A stretch of DNA of 64,000 bases, taken from NCBI GenBank assembly GCA_022609375.1, contig JAGKQE010000114.1:1-64000 (forward strand), in the 5' to 3' direction. The DNA is from Xenosphaeropsis pyriputrescens. Lineage: Eukaryota > Ascomycota > Leotiomycetes > Phacidiales > Phacidiaceae. The notes beneath the pieces are model-generated. The model was not told the DNA's origin, ran no database searches, and saw only the letters and a program-made list of their open reading frames with translations. Within the stretch, counting starts at the first letter, position 1. The number at the start of each line of letters is the position of its first letter. Both the position numbers and the translations under genes were made by a program. Positions 54,935-64,000 of the stretch are shown here, piece after piece.

Positions 54935-56803
54935 CTAAATAAGAGCCTGCCCCTTGAACATGCCATGCTTAACCTCCGCCACGACATCACGCCGATCATT
55001 CTTCCCAACGAGCACGATACCCCTGCCCCTGCGGCCCATGCGGCCGGTCCTGCCGAGGCGATGGATGAAATCGATGGTGCTATGCGGCACATCGTAGAGG
55101 ATGACGTGGCGCACAGCGAGGGTGTCGATGCCGCGGCTGCCGAGATCCGTCGTGACGAGCACCTTGGTGTTAGGCAGTTTGCGGCGGGGATCGGGCACGG
55201 CGCGGCCGGCCGGCACGTAGTTGGGCACGTTGTCGGAGAGCGCACCCGGGTGCGCCTCTTTGGGCATGGAGAGGGGCGCGGCGTCGGTGAAGGAGGCGAG
55301 GATTTCCGACTGCCGGCCCTCGGGCGTGTCGCGGCTGAGCGCGATGGCGTCCACACCCTTGGCCACGAGGAAGTCGGCCACCTCCTGCACATTCTCGCGC
55401 TCGTTGACGAACACCAGCATGCGCTTGACGTCCATCTGCCCCGCCACGGGCCCATCGTGCTCGGCCGCCGCCTTGCCGATGCTCCAGATGGTGTCGGCGC
55501 ACGCGAGGTTCTTGTTGCCGCGGTAGGGTTCCTTCTCGACGTCGACGACGCCCAGCTGCACGCGGCGCGGGATCGCGTGGAGGTTTGGCGTGACGAGGCG
55601 CCGGATTTCTGGGAAGCGCTTGCGGAGGTAGCTGTCGAGGGAGCGGGGGATGGTGGCGGAGCAGAGGATTAGTTGTTGGAGGGAGGGCGCTGCCCGGTCG
55701 ATGATGGCGGATGTCAGGGGGGAGAAACCGCGGTCGAGGAGGGAGTCTGCTTCGTCCACTACGAGGTGAGAGACGCGGGACAGGATGTTTGGGTCCGAGT
55801 CGGCGATGCTGGAGAGGAGGTGAGGGGTTGAGACGAGGATGTCGATTCCACCGGGGGAGAAGAGGCGATTCCGGATAACCTTTCCGGAGAAGGAGGAGCT
55901 GATCAGGGCAGAGCGGAATTTGACCGTGTACGAGAGGGATTTGAGAAGAGCGCCGACTTGAGCTACCAGTTCAGACGTTGGTAGAAGGATAATGGCACGT
56001 GGACGGCCAGTTGTTGGATGAGGGGCATCGACTGGTGGTGAGACCAAAGTTAAGGAGTTGCGCTTCAACTGTTGCTCCTGCTCTGCCTTTTCCTGCGCTA
56101 TGATATCCGCCTCTTTGACCTCAGCTCTCTTGACGGCATCAACGACGGGAAGAAGATATGCCAATGTCTTGCCAGATCCCGTCTCTGCTGCCAACAGAAA
56201 ATCCTCTCGCTCTAACTTGACTTTTGTTCCGCGGGATTTTCTCGTTGACCCCTCCACGCCGAGCAGGGCTGGAATTGCAATTCTTTGCACTGGCGTCGGC
56301 TTGATTTGTTCGAGACCCTTGAGCGCCTGTGCTGGAATGGCCTCCTGAAGGATAGGTAAGAATGGGAATTTATCGAAGCTTTCCAATTCGCTGATTCGTG
56401 ATTTGATGGAGACTCGTTGATTGTACGACACTGGTGCCAGAGCTCTCTGCATCTTCAAGGCCCTGAAGGTCTCCTCCTTCCTGTCGACTTTCTTATCGGT
56501 CGGTGGACCGCCAGTCCTTCGTATTTGCATGGGAGATCTTCTCTCCGGTACGCCTCTAATTTTTGCCTCGGTCAAATTCATTCCTCCAAAAGGACCATCT
56601 TGCTTTCTTCGTGCGGGCCTATCCTTCCTGGCATTCGATTGACCAACTCGATCGGATAGCTCCATGCGAGAAGGGATTCGTTTCTGCACTTGCGCGTATG
56701 TTCGTTGTGCTTGTGCTTGCCATGCCGGTTGTATTTGGAGTGATTGTGCTAGACTCCGTCTGAATGTGCACATTGGACATATCGAAGAGCGTGATCGAAG
56801 CAT
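54935..56803 (-). CDS. MRH4: Mitochondrial DEAD-box RNA helicase Mrh4
   Basis: A single-exon gene of 622 aa. I chose ATG 56803 (MLRSRSSICPMCTFRRSL); it starts an Arg/Ser-rich region typical of a mitochondrial presequence, and there is no ATG upstream in frame before a stop. Motifs in order: Q-like (IKPTPVQRIAIPALL), I AAETGSGKT (about 204-212), Ia PTSELVAQ, II DEAD (about 350-353), III SAT, then the second RecA domain with VFVNERENVQEV, LVTTDLGSRGIDT and VI HRLGRTGRMGRRG. The insert between motifs I and Ia (about 35 residues) is long but normal for Mrh4. In yeast Mrh4 is needed for assembly of the large mitochondrial ribosomal subunit. Confidence 0.9.
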   Translation of the reverse strand: MLRSRSSICPMCTFRRSLAQSLQIQPAWQAQAQRTYAQVQKRIPSRMELSDRVGQSNARKDRPARRKQDGPFGGMNLTEAKIRGVPERRSPMQIRRTGGPPTDKKVDRKEETFRALKMQRALAPVSYNQRVSIKSRISELESFDKFPFLPILQEAIPAQALKGLEQIKPTPVQRIAIPALLGVEGSTRKSRGTKVKLEREDFLLAAETGSGKTLAYLLPVVDAVKRAEVKEADIIAQEKAEQEQQLKRNSLTLVSPPVDAPHPTTGRPRAIILLPTSELVAQVGALLKSLSYTVKFRSALISSSFSGKVIRNRLFSPGGIDILVSTPHLLSSIADSDPNILSRVSHLVVDEADSLLDRGFSPLTSAIIDRAAPSLQQLILCSATIPRSLDSYLRKRFPEIRRLVTPNLHAIPRRVQLGVVDVEKEPYRGNKNLACADTIWSIGKAAAEHDGPVAGQMDVKRMLVFVNERENVQEVADFLVAKGVDAIALSRDTPEGRQSEILASFTDAAPLSMPKEAHPGALSDNVPNYVPAGRAVPDPRRKLPNTKVLVTTDLGSRGIDTLAVRHVILYDVPHSTIDFIHRLGRTGRMGRRGRGIVLVGKNDRRDVVAEVKHGMFKGQALI

Positions 56804-57869
56804 GTTGGTGACGAGAGTGAAGGTGGAATTGGAGGTGGCGATAAAGAGAGGAAAATGAGAATGCTCTCCAGAGGTAGGTTGTGTATATACGGAGGAGTAA
56901 TGAATGGGTATATGAAGGAGGTTATTGGCATTCAACCCTCACTGTCGCTGTTGCTGTCACTGTCGGCGCAAGAAATCAAAAGCCTGGCAAATATCGATAA
57001 GCAAAGCTGTGAGCGGTGATGGGTGGCAGAATAGATGCGGTGAGCCAAAAGAGGAATAGTGTGGATGTTGTTATTCATGGCCATCTGAGCATCTGAGCAT
57101 CCGAGCACCTGACCTGATCTTTCTGACTTGAACTGAACCTGAACGTCAATCCGGAGTACTCGGGCGCTTACCGAGGATTGATTGCCTGAGAATGCCTGAG
57201 GCTGACTGCCAAGTCTCCCGCTTTATGCCTGGGCAGTTACAGCGGTGGGAGCCTGGCTATATCTAGTTAGACTATGATCCCAAGCAGGAAATGGAAGGAT
57301 CGAGGGCGATTAACCTTGGACAGCGTTGGAAGGAGCGGGGACGGACGAGAAGTGAGTGGCTGGGAAAGACTGGGCAAGTCAAGTGACAAGTGACAAGTGA
57401 TTGGCTGAGGATGAGGTGGGTGCCTGGGTGCCTGCGCATCTGCCTAGGTATTAAGGCCAAGTGCGTCACGCGTTGCCCGAGTGATGCGCCTGGTTGTCCA
57501 AGACAACCAATCAGGCACGTGATGCACGATGCAAGTGATTCATGCTCCACTCGACAAGAACCCAAACCCAAGTTGACTCCGATAATCCATCCAGCACATC
57601 GTTTGCACATCATATTACTAGTCTGCCTCACTTATAATACATATTATATATTATGTATTATATATTATATATAGACATACATACATGTAGTGCCTACATT
57701 CGGTAGTACTTACTTAGTACTTACTTGTTATAGCTTCCTTCGTAGATAGACTTCACCACTTCCACTTCCTTCTCCCTCTTAATCTCTCCAATCTCCTTGC
57801 TCTTCACTTCATGCCATCCTCTTAATTTCCTCATTATTTCGAGGCAACTATTGATTCATTCTGCTGTCA

Positions 57870-57904
57870 TTGTCATCATCATCGTCGTCGTCGTCGTCGT
57901 CGTC
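57870..57904. repeat. Trinucleotide microsatellite (ATC then GTC)
   Basis: About four ATC units followed by seven GTC units, again a repeat whose unit changes at one point. Confidence 0.75.
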
Positions 57905-58248
57905 GGGATACTGTCTTTATCCTCGTGAGTCTCAAGTCTTTGTTTGTTTGTTGTTGTTGTTGTTGTTATTATTATTGCTTCTTCACCACCCAAGCGTGAG
58001 AGTGATAGTCCAACCAAAACAAAACAAACCATCCCAAACAAACCAAACCAAAAACATCAACACCAAAAGAAAAAGAAGAAAGAAAAAAATACAATACAAT
58101 CCAACGAAACTCTTCTCAAAACCTCATACATTCCTCGGAAACCTTCCTCGGCACTACTATTCCCACTCTCATCACTCTCGTCACTCTCGTCACTCTCATC
58201 TGTCCGAGAAAAGAATAGTAGCAAAGAAAGAACACGCGCATTCCTCAT

Positions 58249-58250
58249 TT

Positions 58251-58291
<41 letters not shown>
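58249..58291. repeat. Trinucleotide microsatellite (ACT)n
   Basis: About fourteen consecutive ACT units, about 210 bp upstream of the BUD4 ATG. Confidence 0.85.
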
Positions 58292-58292
<1 letters not shown>

Positions 58293-58503
58293 ACGACTTC
58301 TCCTCCGCCAAACACGTCGAACAGAAGTCTTACGCAGAAACAAGCATCGTTTGAGTGGTCAGGTTGATGCGTTGTTTCATTGCCTGAGAATCATTTCTTA
58401 TATTGCTCTCGCTCTCCGTCTCATCCCTCTCCCTCCCCGCCAAAGACCGCCACGCCAGTTGAGGCGAGAGAGAGGCAAGAGAGAGGCAAGAGAAAGGTTT
58501 ACC

Positions 58504-61500
58504 ATGTCTTCAGAGTCGGTAAGTTGTCATTGTTTACCTGTGCGCGCCGATGCGTTGGCCGTCGATATAGTACCTCTGCACAGGCCATCCCACATCCCAC
58601 ATCCAATGCTAAATGCCAAATGCCAATGCCAATGCCATTGCCATTGTCACTCTCACTGTCACTGTCACTTTCGTCACTTTCGTCATCTTCTTACTCACTG
58701 TGACTCGCACAGGTCCATCCACTCCGAATTCAGAAAGAAAAGGAAAAGGAAATGGAAGACGAAAGAGAAAGGGAATCTCCACAATCCTCCTCACCAGTCA
58801 AGTCTGACGCCTCTCTACCACGCCCTCTATCGGAGCTAAGTCCGTCATCAGCTCGTAGAAATTCCCCGAGTTACAATCAAGCCACAAAGGTAAGTGAACT
58901 ATATATACATATATATCTCTCTGTCTCTATATACATACACACGTATATATATCCTTACTTACGGCAATCTTCCCCTCCATGCCTTCCTCATAGATTGCCG
59001 CGTTCTTTACTAACGGTACCTGCATAGAGAATGACGCTCAATGGGGATTCGTCTCCATTCCAGTCATCGCCGTTCAATGCATCCGAGGGCAATTCATCTC
59101 CGCGCCTCTTCTGGCAAGGTCGTGATCCTCAGTCTCCAAATAAACTAGAAAACAGTCCTTTCGCGTTTCGCGAATCCACCCACTCCCCTTCACCGACTCG
59201 GCGTTCGTCGATCGAGAGGTTGCAAAAGGCATCGCGTGTCAAGAACAGTAGTATGTTCGCACGAGAACAGAAACTAGAATACGATCCAACACAAGTACCC
59301 TATATCGAGCGACCTCTAGCAAAACACATCCAAGGAAACGCCTTTGGGGCCTCTGGTTTCCAGCCGCGAGCATCGGTGGACCTCGGTCAAGGATTTGCTC
59401 ATAGGAAACAGGATAGCAAGAGCAGTGTCATGTCCAGCCCAATACTCAAATCTCCAGCGACAATCTCATCATCAGAGGCCACACGCCGTCAGAGCAAAGA
59501 CCAAGCTTCACCGACAAAATCATCCTTTGCAGCTTCGCGATTCAACGGAAGAGCCATCTACGATCCAGAGAAGGGCACTTGGTCAGATGAGAATTCTAGT
59601 GTCGAACGTGAGCTCCCACCAGGTAGATCACTTCATCGACATGCCAAGAGCGTGACCTTCGATACCGCACCGCCCGAGATTAACGAGTACGAAATGGCCA
59701 CACCAGATCTATCATCCGTCGATTATGGATCTCGAGACAACAGTTATGATTCTGGTGATGAGGATGATGATGACTACTTTAGTCGCAATAGGGATCACGA
59801 TGATGATGACAATGATAGTTTTGATGCATCTCTCGAAGACGCAGAAAAGACACCCGTTGTCGGACCTGATGACTGGCGCCACACAGAACCCGCTGATGAT
59901 CACGATACCAGCCTTGAAGATCCCTTCCATGCTGAGAAGGATATCAGCCCAATGCCAGATTCTATACCATCCTCGAGATCTCGACCCGACAGTTTACGCA
60001 ATGACTCGATTGGTTCCAATGGTGAACATCGTCCATTACCTCCTCTTCCAGGCATGCACGCTCGCAGTGATTCTGCCTCACCAATGGGATTCTCCTCGCC
60101 TACATCTTTGAGAGGTCTCTCATCACCTCTAGCTGCGTCTTCGTTGAGCAAAGCCGATCTGCAGGGTATGGCTGGAAGTAAGATGTCACTCGAAGAACGT
60201 TTACGTCTCATGATGATCGACAATGACGAGAACCCAAAGAGCCCAGCTGAATTACAGAGAGAGCGTAGGATGAGACGTGGTCTTCCTCGGGAACGAACCC
60301 TTTCACCTGAAACTCCAGAGGTATCAGAGATATCGGAGATGGAGGAGAACCAAGTAGAAGTTCAAGAGAATGATCAAGAACATGTAGAGGAAGATACTCT
60401 TGGCGATTTATCTGGCTTGGATGACTACCAATTACCACCACGCATCTCTCGCGAGTCTATCCTGCGGAAAGTCAATGGAGAGGATGTGCATGAAGATGTT
60501 CAGGAGGATGCCCATGAGGACGTTCATGCTGAAGACTCGGAATTTGACTACTCATCGCCAATGGCAAGCTCAACTCCTGAACGTCCGAGATCAGTTGACC
60601 CAGACGTTGCACTACCATCCACCGAGGACGATTCTGTACTCACGAATGACGATTACGATGAGGATGATAGCGGCAGCATCATTATCAAACCAGAACATGG
60701 AGATGACTCTGTTGATCTCAACTCAATCAGTGAAATGTACCAGCGCCCTGATTCCGCCGACATGGACTCGGATGCCAATGGGGAATTTGAAGACGCAGAG
60801 AGCCACTATTCTCAAGATTCTCCTGATGTGGAAAATGTGAAGGTGACGTCTGATAGTACGGAAGAAGATGAAGGTCCTCCAACACCACGAGCATCTAGTC
60901 CACCAAAGGATGCCGATCTTGATCCCGTGAAGCAGGATGATGAAATCGCGCTGCCCGAGTTTTCTGGAAACGACTTCGATCTTGGACTCAAATCCTACAT
61001 GACTCCTTCTCCACCCCCACCAGATAAGGAACCTGAAGTAGAAAATACTGAGACCATAATCGCTGCCCCAGCTGTCGAGGAAAGTATATCAGCTGAAGGG
61101 TCTGAGCGATCGATGACTCCAGATCAGCGTCAGAAGCCCCCTCCAAAGGTTGCCTATGATGGTAGTGGTTGGGGTTCCGAAGGTGAGGATGATGACTATG
61201 AGGAACAAGAAGAGCCAGGCACCCCTGAATCTGTTATTCGACACACCATCTCTAGATCTCCAACTCCCGAGCCCATGCAGGAAGAGCCTTTTGTTCCGGA
61301 ACGCCAAGCAACTATCAAGGCAGCACTCGGCTCTAAGTTGAGAACACGACCATCTGCAACCCCAGCTGATATGCTTTCCATGCGAGAAACTCGACGAGTC
61401 ATAAGTGGGGATTTACCAGCTCATCTCGCCATCCCCCCTCGAAACCGAACTCGTGTACCTTCCAGCAACGGGGCTGGCTCACAAGAAGATGATATTCCAG

Positions 61501-63379
61501 AAGAGCAAGAAAGCCAGCCTCGCGAGCAAGGCGCACGCCTACCAAGTATCTACAAGAGAAGTCTCACCCTTGACATTGGCGAAGATTTGAGCTTCGATCT
61601 CGATCAAGATTTCGACCGCGTCATTGAGGCACAAAAGGTTGCGTTTGACCAATTCACTTCAAATTTACGTTCTTTACAGGAAGCTCCCCAAGCGGATGCT
61701 GCGTCAGTCAACCATCAACTAGAATTCACCGCTAACATGTTACCTCGAAAACAGCGCGGTTACCTGATGCGCCAAAACACCAAAGTCGTCGTTGCCAGTA
61801 GTGATGTGGGTAAGGCTGGTGATGACTCCGAAGCTCGCGGAGCAAGATCTGCTGGAAACTCTCCTGTCAAGAAAGAGCGTCCAGAATCATGGACCGTTGA
61901 GCCATGGAATGGAAATATGCGTAGACGCAGTCAACGCCAACTGTCGGAGCAGAGACGAAAGCATGCTACTGGTCCCGTGCCACCAATGCCAGGTCAGACA
62001 AGTGCCGTTTCGGGTCTTGGATCCCTTAACGAAGACGAAATTACAGAGACCATGGTCGAAGAGGGTGCTGAAAGAGGGCGAGTATTTGTAAAGGTCATTG
62101 GGGTGAAGGATTTGGATATTCCACTTCCAAAGGGTAGGTCATCTAGTCTCCACTTGAAGGGTGTAGTTCTAACACTATCATAGGAGAACGTACCTGGTTC
62201 AGCTTGACTTTAGATAATGGTGTTCACTGTGTGACAACTGCATGGCTCGAACTGGGTAGAAATGCACCTATTGGTCAAGAGTTTGAGCTTGTTGTTCCTA
62301 ACGATCTAGAATTTCAACTCTCACTCAACGTCAAGCTTGAAAAGCCAGAGCCAAAGAGAGTTATAGAAGCACCAGTTAAACAAGTCAAACAGAACAAACC
62401 ATCGACACTCAGTCGCGTCTTTGCGTCACCGAAGAAACGCAAGGAGCTGGAAATGAAGTTCAAGGAAGAAGAGCGTCTTGAGGCCGAACGAAGACAAAAA
62501 GAAGTAGCAGCAAAGCGCGCATCAACTCAACCTACAGCCTGGGATCTTCTTTCTCCTCTCGCAGCAGATGATGGTACCTTTGGACGCTCATACGTTTGTC
62601 TCAAAGACCATGAAGCCCGCTGCTACGGTCGTCCATACATTGTCGATGTAGCCTGCTTCAACGAATGGGCCACGGAAGAAATCACGGCGCAAAGTAGCGT
62701 CAAGTCCAAGCGCGGCACGACTGTTATCCAACGCCGTGCTCCATACAAGGTAGGCAAGCTGGAGTTACAACTCCTCTTCGTCCCCAAGCCAAAAGGCGCC
62801 AAGGACGAGGACATGCCCAAGAGCATGAACGGCTGCATCCGCGAGATGAAGGAAGCCGAGGCCGCTCGCCAACGCGCCTACGAGGGCCATCTGAGCCAAC
62901 AGGGCGGCGACTGCCCCTTCTGGCGCCGCCGCTTCTTCCGACTCGACGGCAGCAAGCTGACGGCGTACCACGAATCCACGCGCCAGCCGCGCGCCACCAT
63001 CAACCTCGCCAAGGCCGCCAAGCTCATTGACGACAAGCGCACGCTCACGCAGAAGGAGACGACTGGCAAGGGCGGCTCGCGTCGCAAATCCGGCTTCGCC
63101 GAGGAGGAGGAGGGCTACATGTTCGTCGAGGAGGGCTTCCGCATCCGCTTCGGCAACGGCGAGATCATTGACTTCTACGCCGATAGCGCCGATGACAAGG
63201 AAGGCTGGATGCGCGTGCTCGATCAGGCCATCGGTAAGGAGAGCCTGTCTGGTAGCACGTGGTGTGGCATGGTGCTTAAGAATGAGGAGGGCGCGCGCAG
63301 GAAGGCGGCTGCGGTTTCGGGTGCTGCTGGGGAGAGGAAGAGTAGTAGGCAGATTAAGACTCGGAGTATGATTGTTTAG
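58504..63379 (+). CDS. BUD4: Septin-associated bud-site/septation protein Bud4 (anillin-like)
   Basis: Exons 58504..58518, 58713..58889, 59028..62133 and 62184..63379 give 1497 aa. The first ATG gives MSSES, then VHPLRIQKEKEKE. The first 880 residues are acidic, Ser-rich and disordered, with repeats such as EDVHEDVQEDAHEDVHAED. A region with an anillin-like homology and C2-like fold begins at about 1035, includes RVFVKVIGVKDLDIPLPKGERTWFSLTLDNG across the last intron, and continues to about 1330. A PH domain occupies about 1341-1450 (CPFWRRRFFRLDGSKLTAYHE to DDKEGWMRVLDQ). In fungi Bud4 binds septins and organises the septal ring. The first exon has only five codons; the 194-bp and 138-bp introns are longer than average here. 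Confidence 0.9.
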
Positions 63380-64000
63380 GTTGGGTTGAGTCGAGTCGAG
63401 TTGAGGTTATGATTGATGCTCATCATGCATACTTGGCGTTCATCTCTTGTTTTTCTCCCCCCCCCCCATTTACCTTTCTTGCTACCTTTCTTCCTCCCCC
63501 TCATCGGTTTTCTTTCTTGTGCTGTGCTATGCCATGCTGTGCAGTGTGGTGGTTCATCACTTGTCCGATACCGCACATCGCACATCGCATGTCGGATATA
63601 CTTTGCATGTAGTGCTTATCACATTGTTCAGCCCTCCTTTTCCTCATCTTCTTTCTTCGTGGTTTTGTGCTTTGTGTCTGGCATGTTCTGTTATGGGGAT
63701 TATGGATTGGCGTTTTTGATGTAACTCTTCTGGACTCGTCTTCAATTCTGGGGTCTTTTTTGTTTCTGTGAGCGGTTTAACTGATTGTTTTCTTCTTCTT
63801 CTTGTGTGTGGGGAGAGGAGGGAAGGAGAGAAGGAGGGATGGAGAGGAGAGGAGGAGGAGAGAGGTTGAAAAGGAGTGTATGAGTGGTTTTTTGCTGTGT
63901 TGGTGGATACGATGGATGGGGTAGGATACGATAGGATAAGATAAGATGAGATGAGGTGGGTTGGATGGGATAGGCTTGGGGTAATCAATCAATTTCTATT
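63380..64000. other. 3' flank of BUD4 to window end
   Basis: About 620 bp with no supported gene. It has a run of about 11 C (63459-63469), CGCACATCGCAT-type units (63570-63590) and GGATAGGATA-type repeats (63925-63955). It presumably contains the BUD4 3' UTR. Confidence 0.4.

Larger units (their letters stand above)
56804..58503. promoter_or_regulatory. Divergent interval between MRH4 and BUD4
   Basis: About 1.7 kb, no supported gene. It contains TATTATATAT-rich DNA (57640-57676), GTC/ATC trinucleotide repeats (57870-57904), GTT/ATT repeats (57945-57976), an ACT repeat (58249-58291) and many short arrays close to the BUD4 start, likely part of a long 5' leader. Confidence 0.4.

Noticed and set aside
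54865..55672. Long frames on both strands within MRH4
   Set aside because: Shadows of the helicase gene; the DEAD-box motifs fix the real frame.
1..64000. Search for CRISPR arrays, operons and ribosome-binding sites
   Set aside because: The DNA is nuclear fungal; tandem arrays have no spacers, and bacterial-type signals do not apply.

Overview
The window is nuclear DNA of a filamentous ascomycete (Pezizomycotina). The evidence is the short phase-consistent introns (mostly 45-90 bp, GTAAGT-like donors, CTAAC/CTGAC branch points), and a gene set typical of the group: Sin1/Avo1, Gpc1, Bud4, Mrh4, Pex8, a Zn2Cys6 regulator and a BcLOV4-like RGS-LOV photoreceptor. The photoreceptor, known from Botrytis, suggests Leotiomycetes or a neighbouring class; this placement is an inference and no taxon can be fixed by eye. 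Coding DNA is GC-balanced. Three gene-free blocks (about 1-1150, 51300-52880 and 53780-54480) are markedly AT-rich and look like mutated, RIP-like repeat relics.

Layout: PRCC-like protein (-); TORC2 subunit Avo1/Sin1 (+); DUF3431 membrane protein (-); RGS-LOV photoreceptor (-); a 4.5-kb gene-free interval full of short tandem repeats; APC/C activator Cdh1 (+); glycerophosphocholine acyltransferase Gpc1 (-); cohesin Smc1 (+); a gene-poor interval with tRNA-Ala(AGC) and intron-containing tRNA-Glu(CTC); an unrecognised 372-aa protein (-); NatB catalytic subunit Nat3 (+); an atypical NAD(P)-binding protein (+); a Zn2Cys6 regulator (+); mRNA 3'-end factor Pfs2 (-); DGAT1-type acyltransferase (+); Ste14-type methyltransferase (-); a hexapeptide-repeat acetyltransferase (+) whose CDS overlaps that of a TMEM170-like protein (-); peroxin Pex8 (+); a PHD-finger protein (-) between two AT-rich blocks; mitochondrial helicase Mrh4 (-); and septin-associated Bud4 (+).

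The genes do not form a metabolic cluster; this is mostly conserved housekeeping territory. Shared themes exist: cell-cycle and chromosome control (Cdh1, Smc1, Bud4), membrane and lipid metabolism (Gpc1, DGAT1, Ste14), and signalling (Avo1, RGS-LOV). I reconstructed splicing by reading frame for every multi-exon gene; each joined CDS has a length divisible by three and ends at a stop codon. No transposase, CRISPR array, virus or biosynthetic cluster was seen. The most distinctive items are the RGS-LOV receptor, the two-variant 8-bp minisatellites, the convergent CDS overlap, and the unrecognised 372-aa protein.
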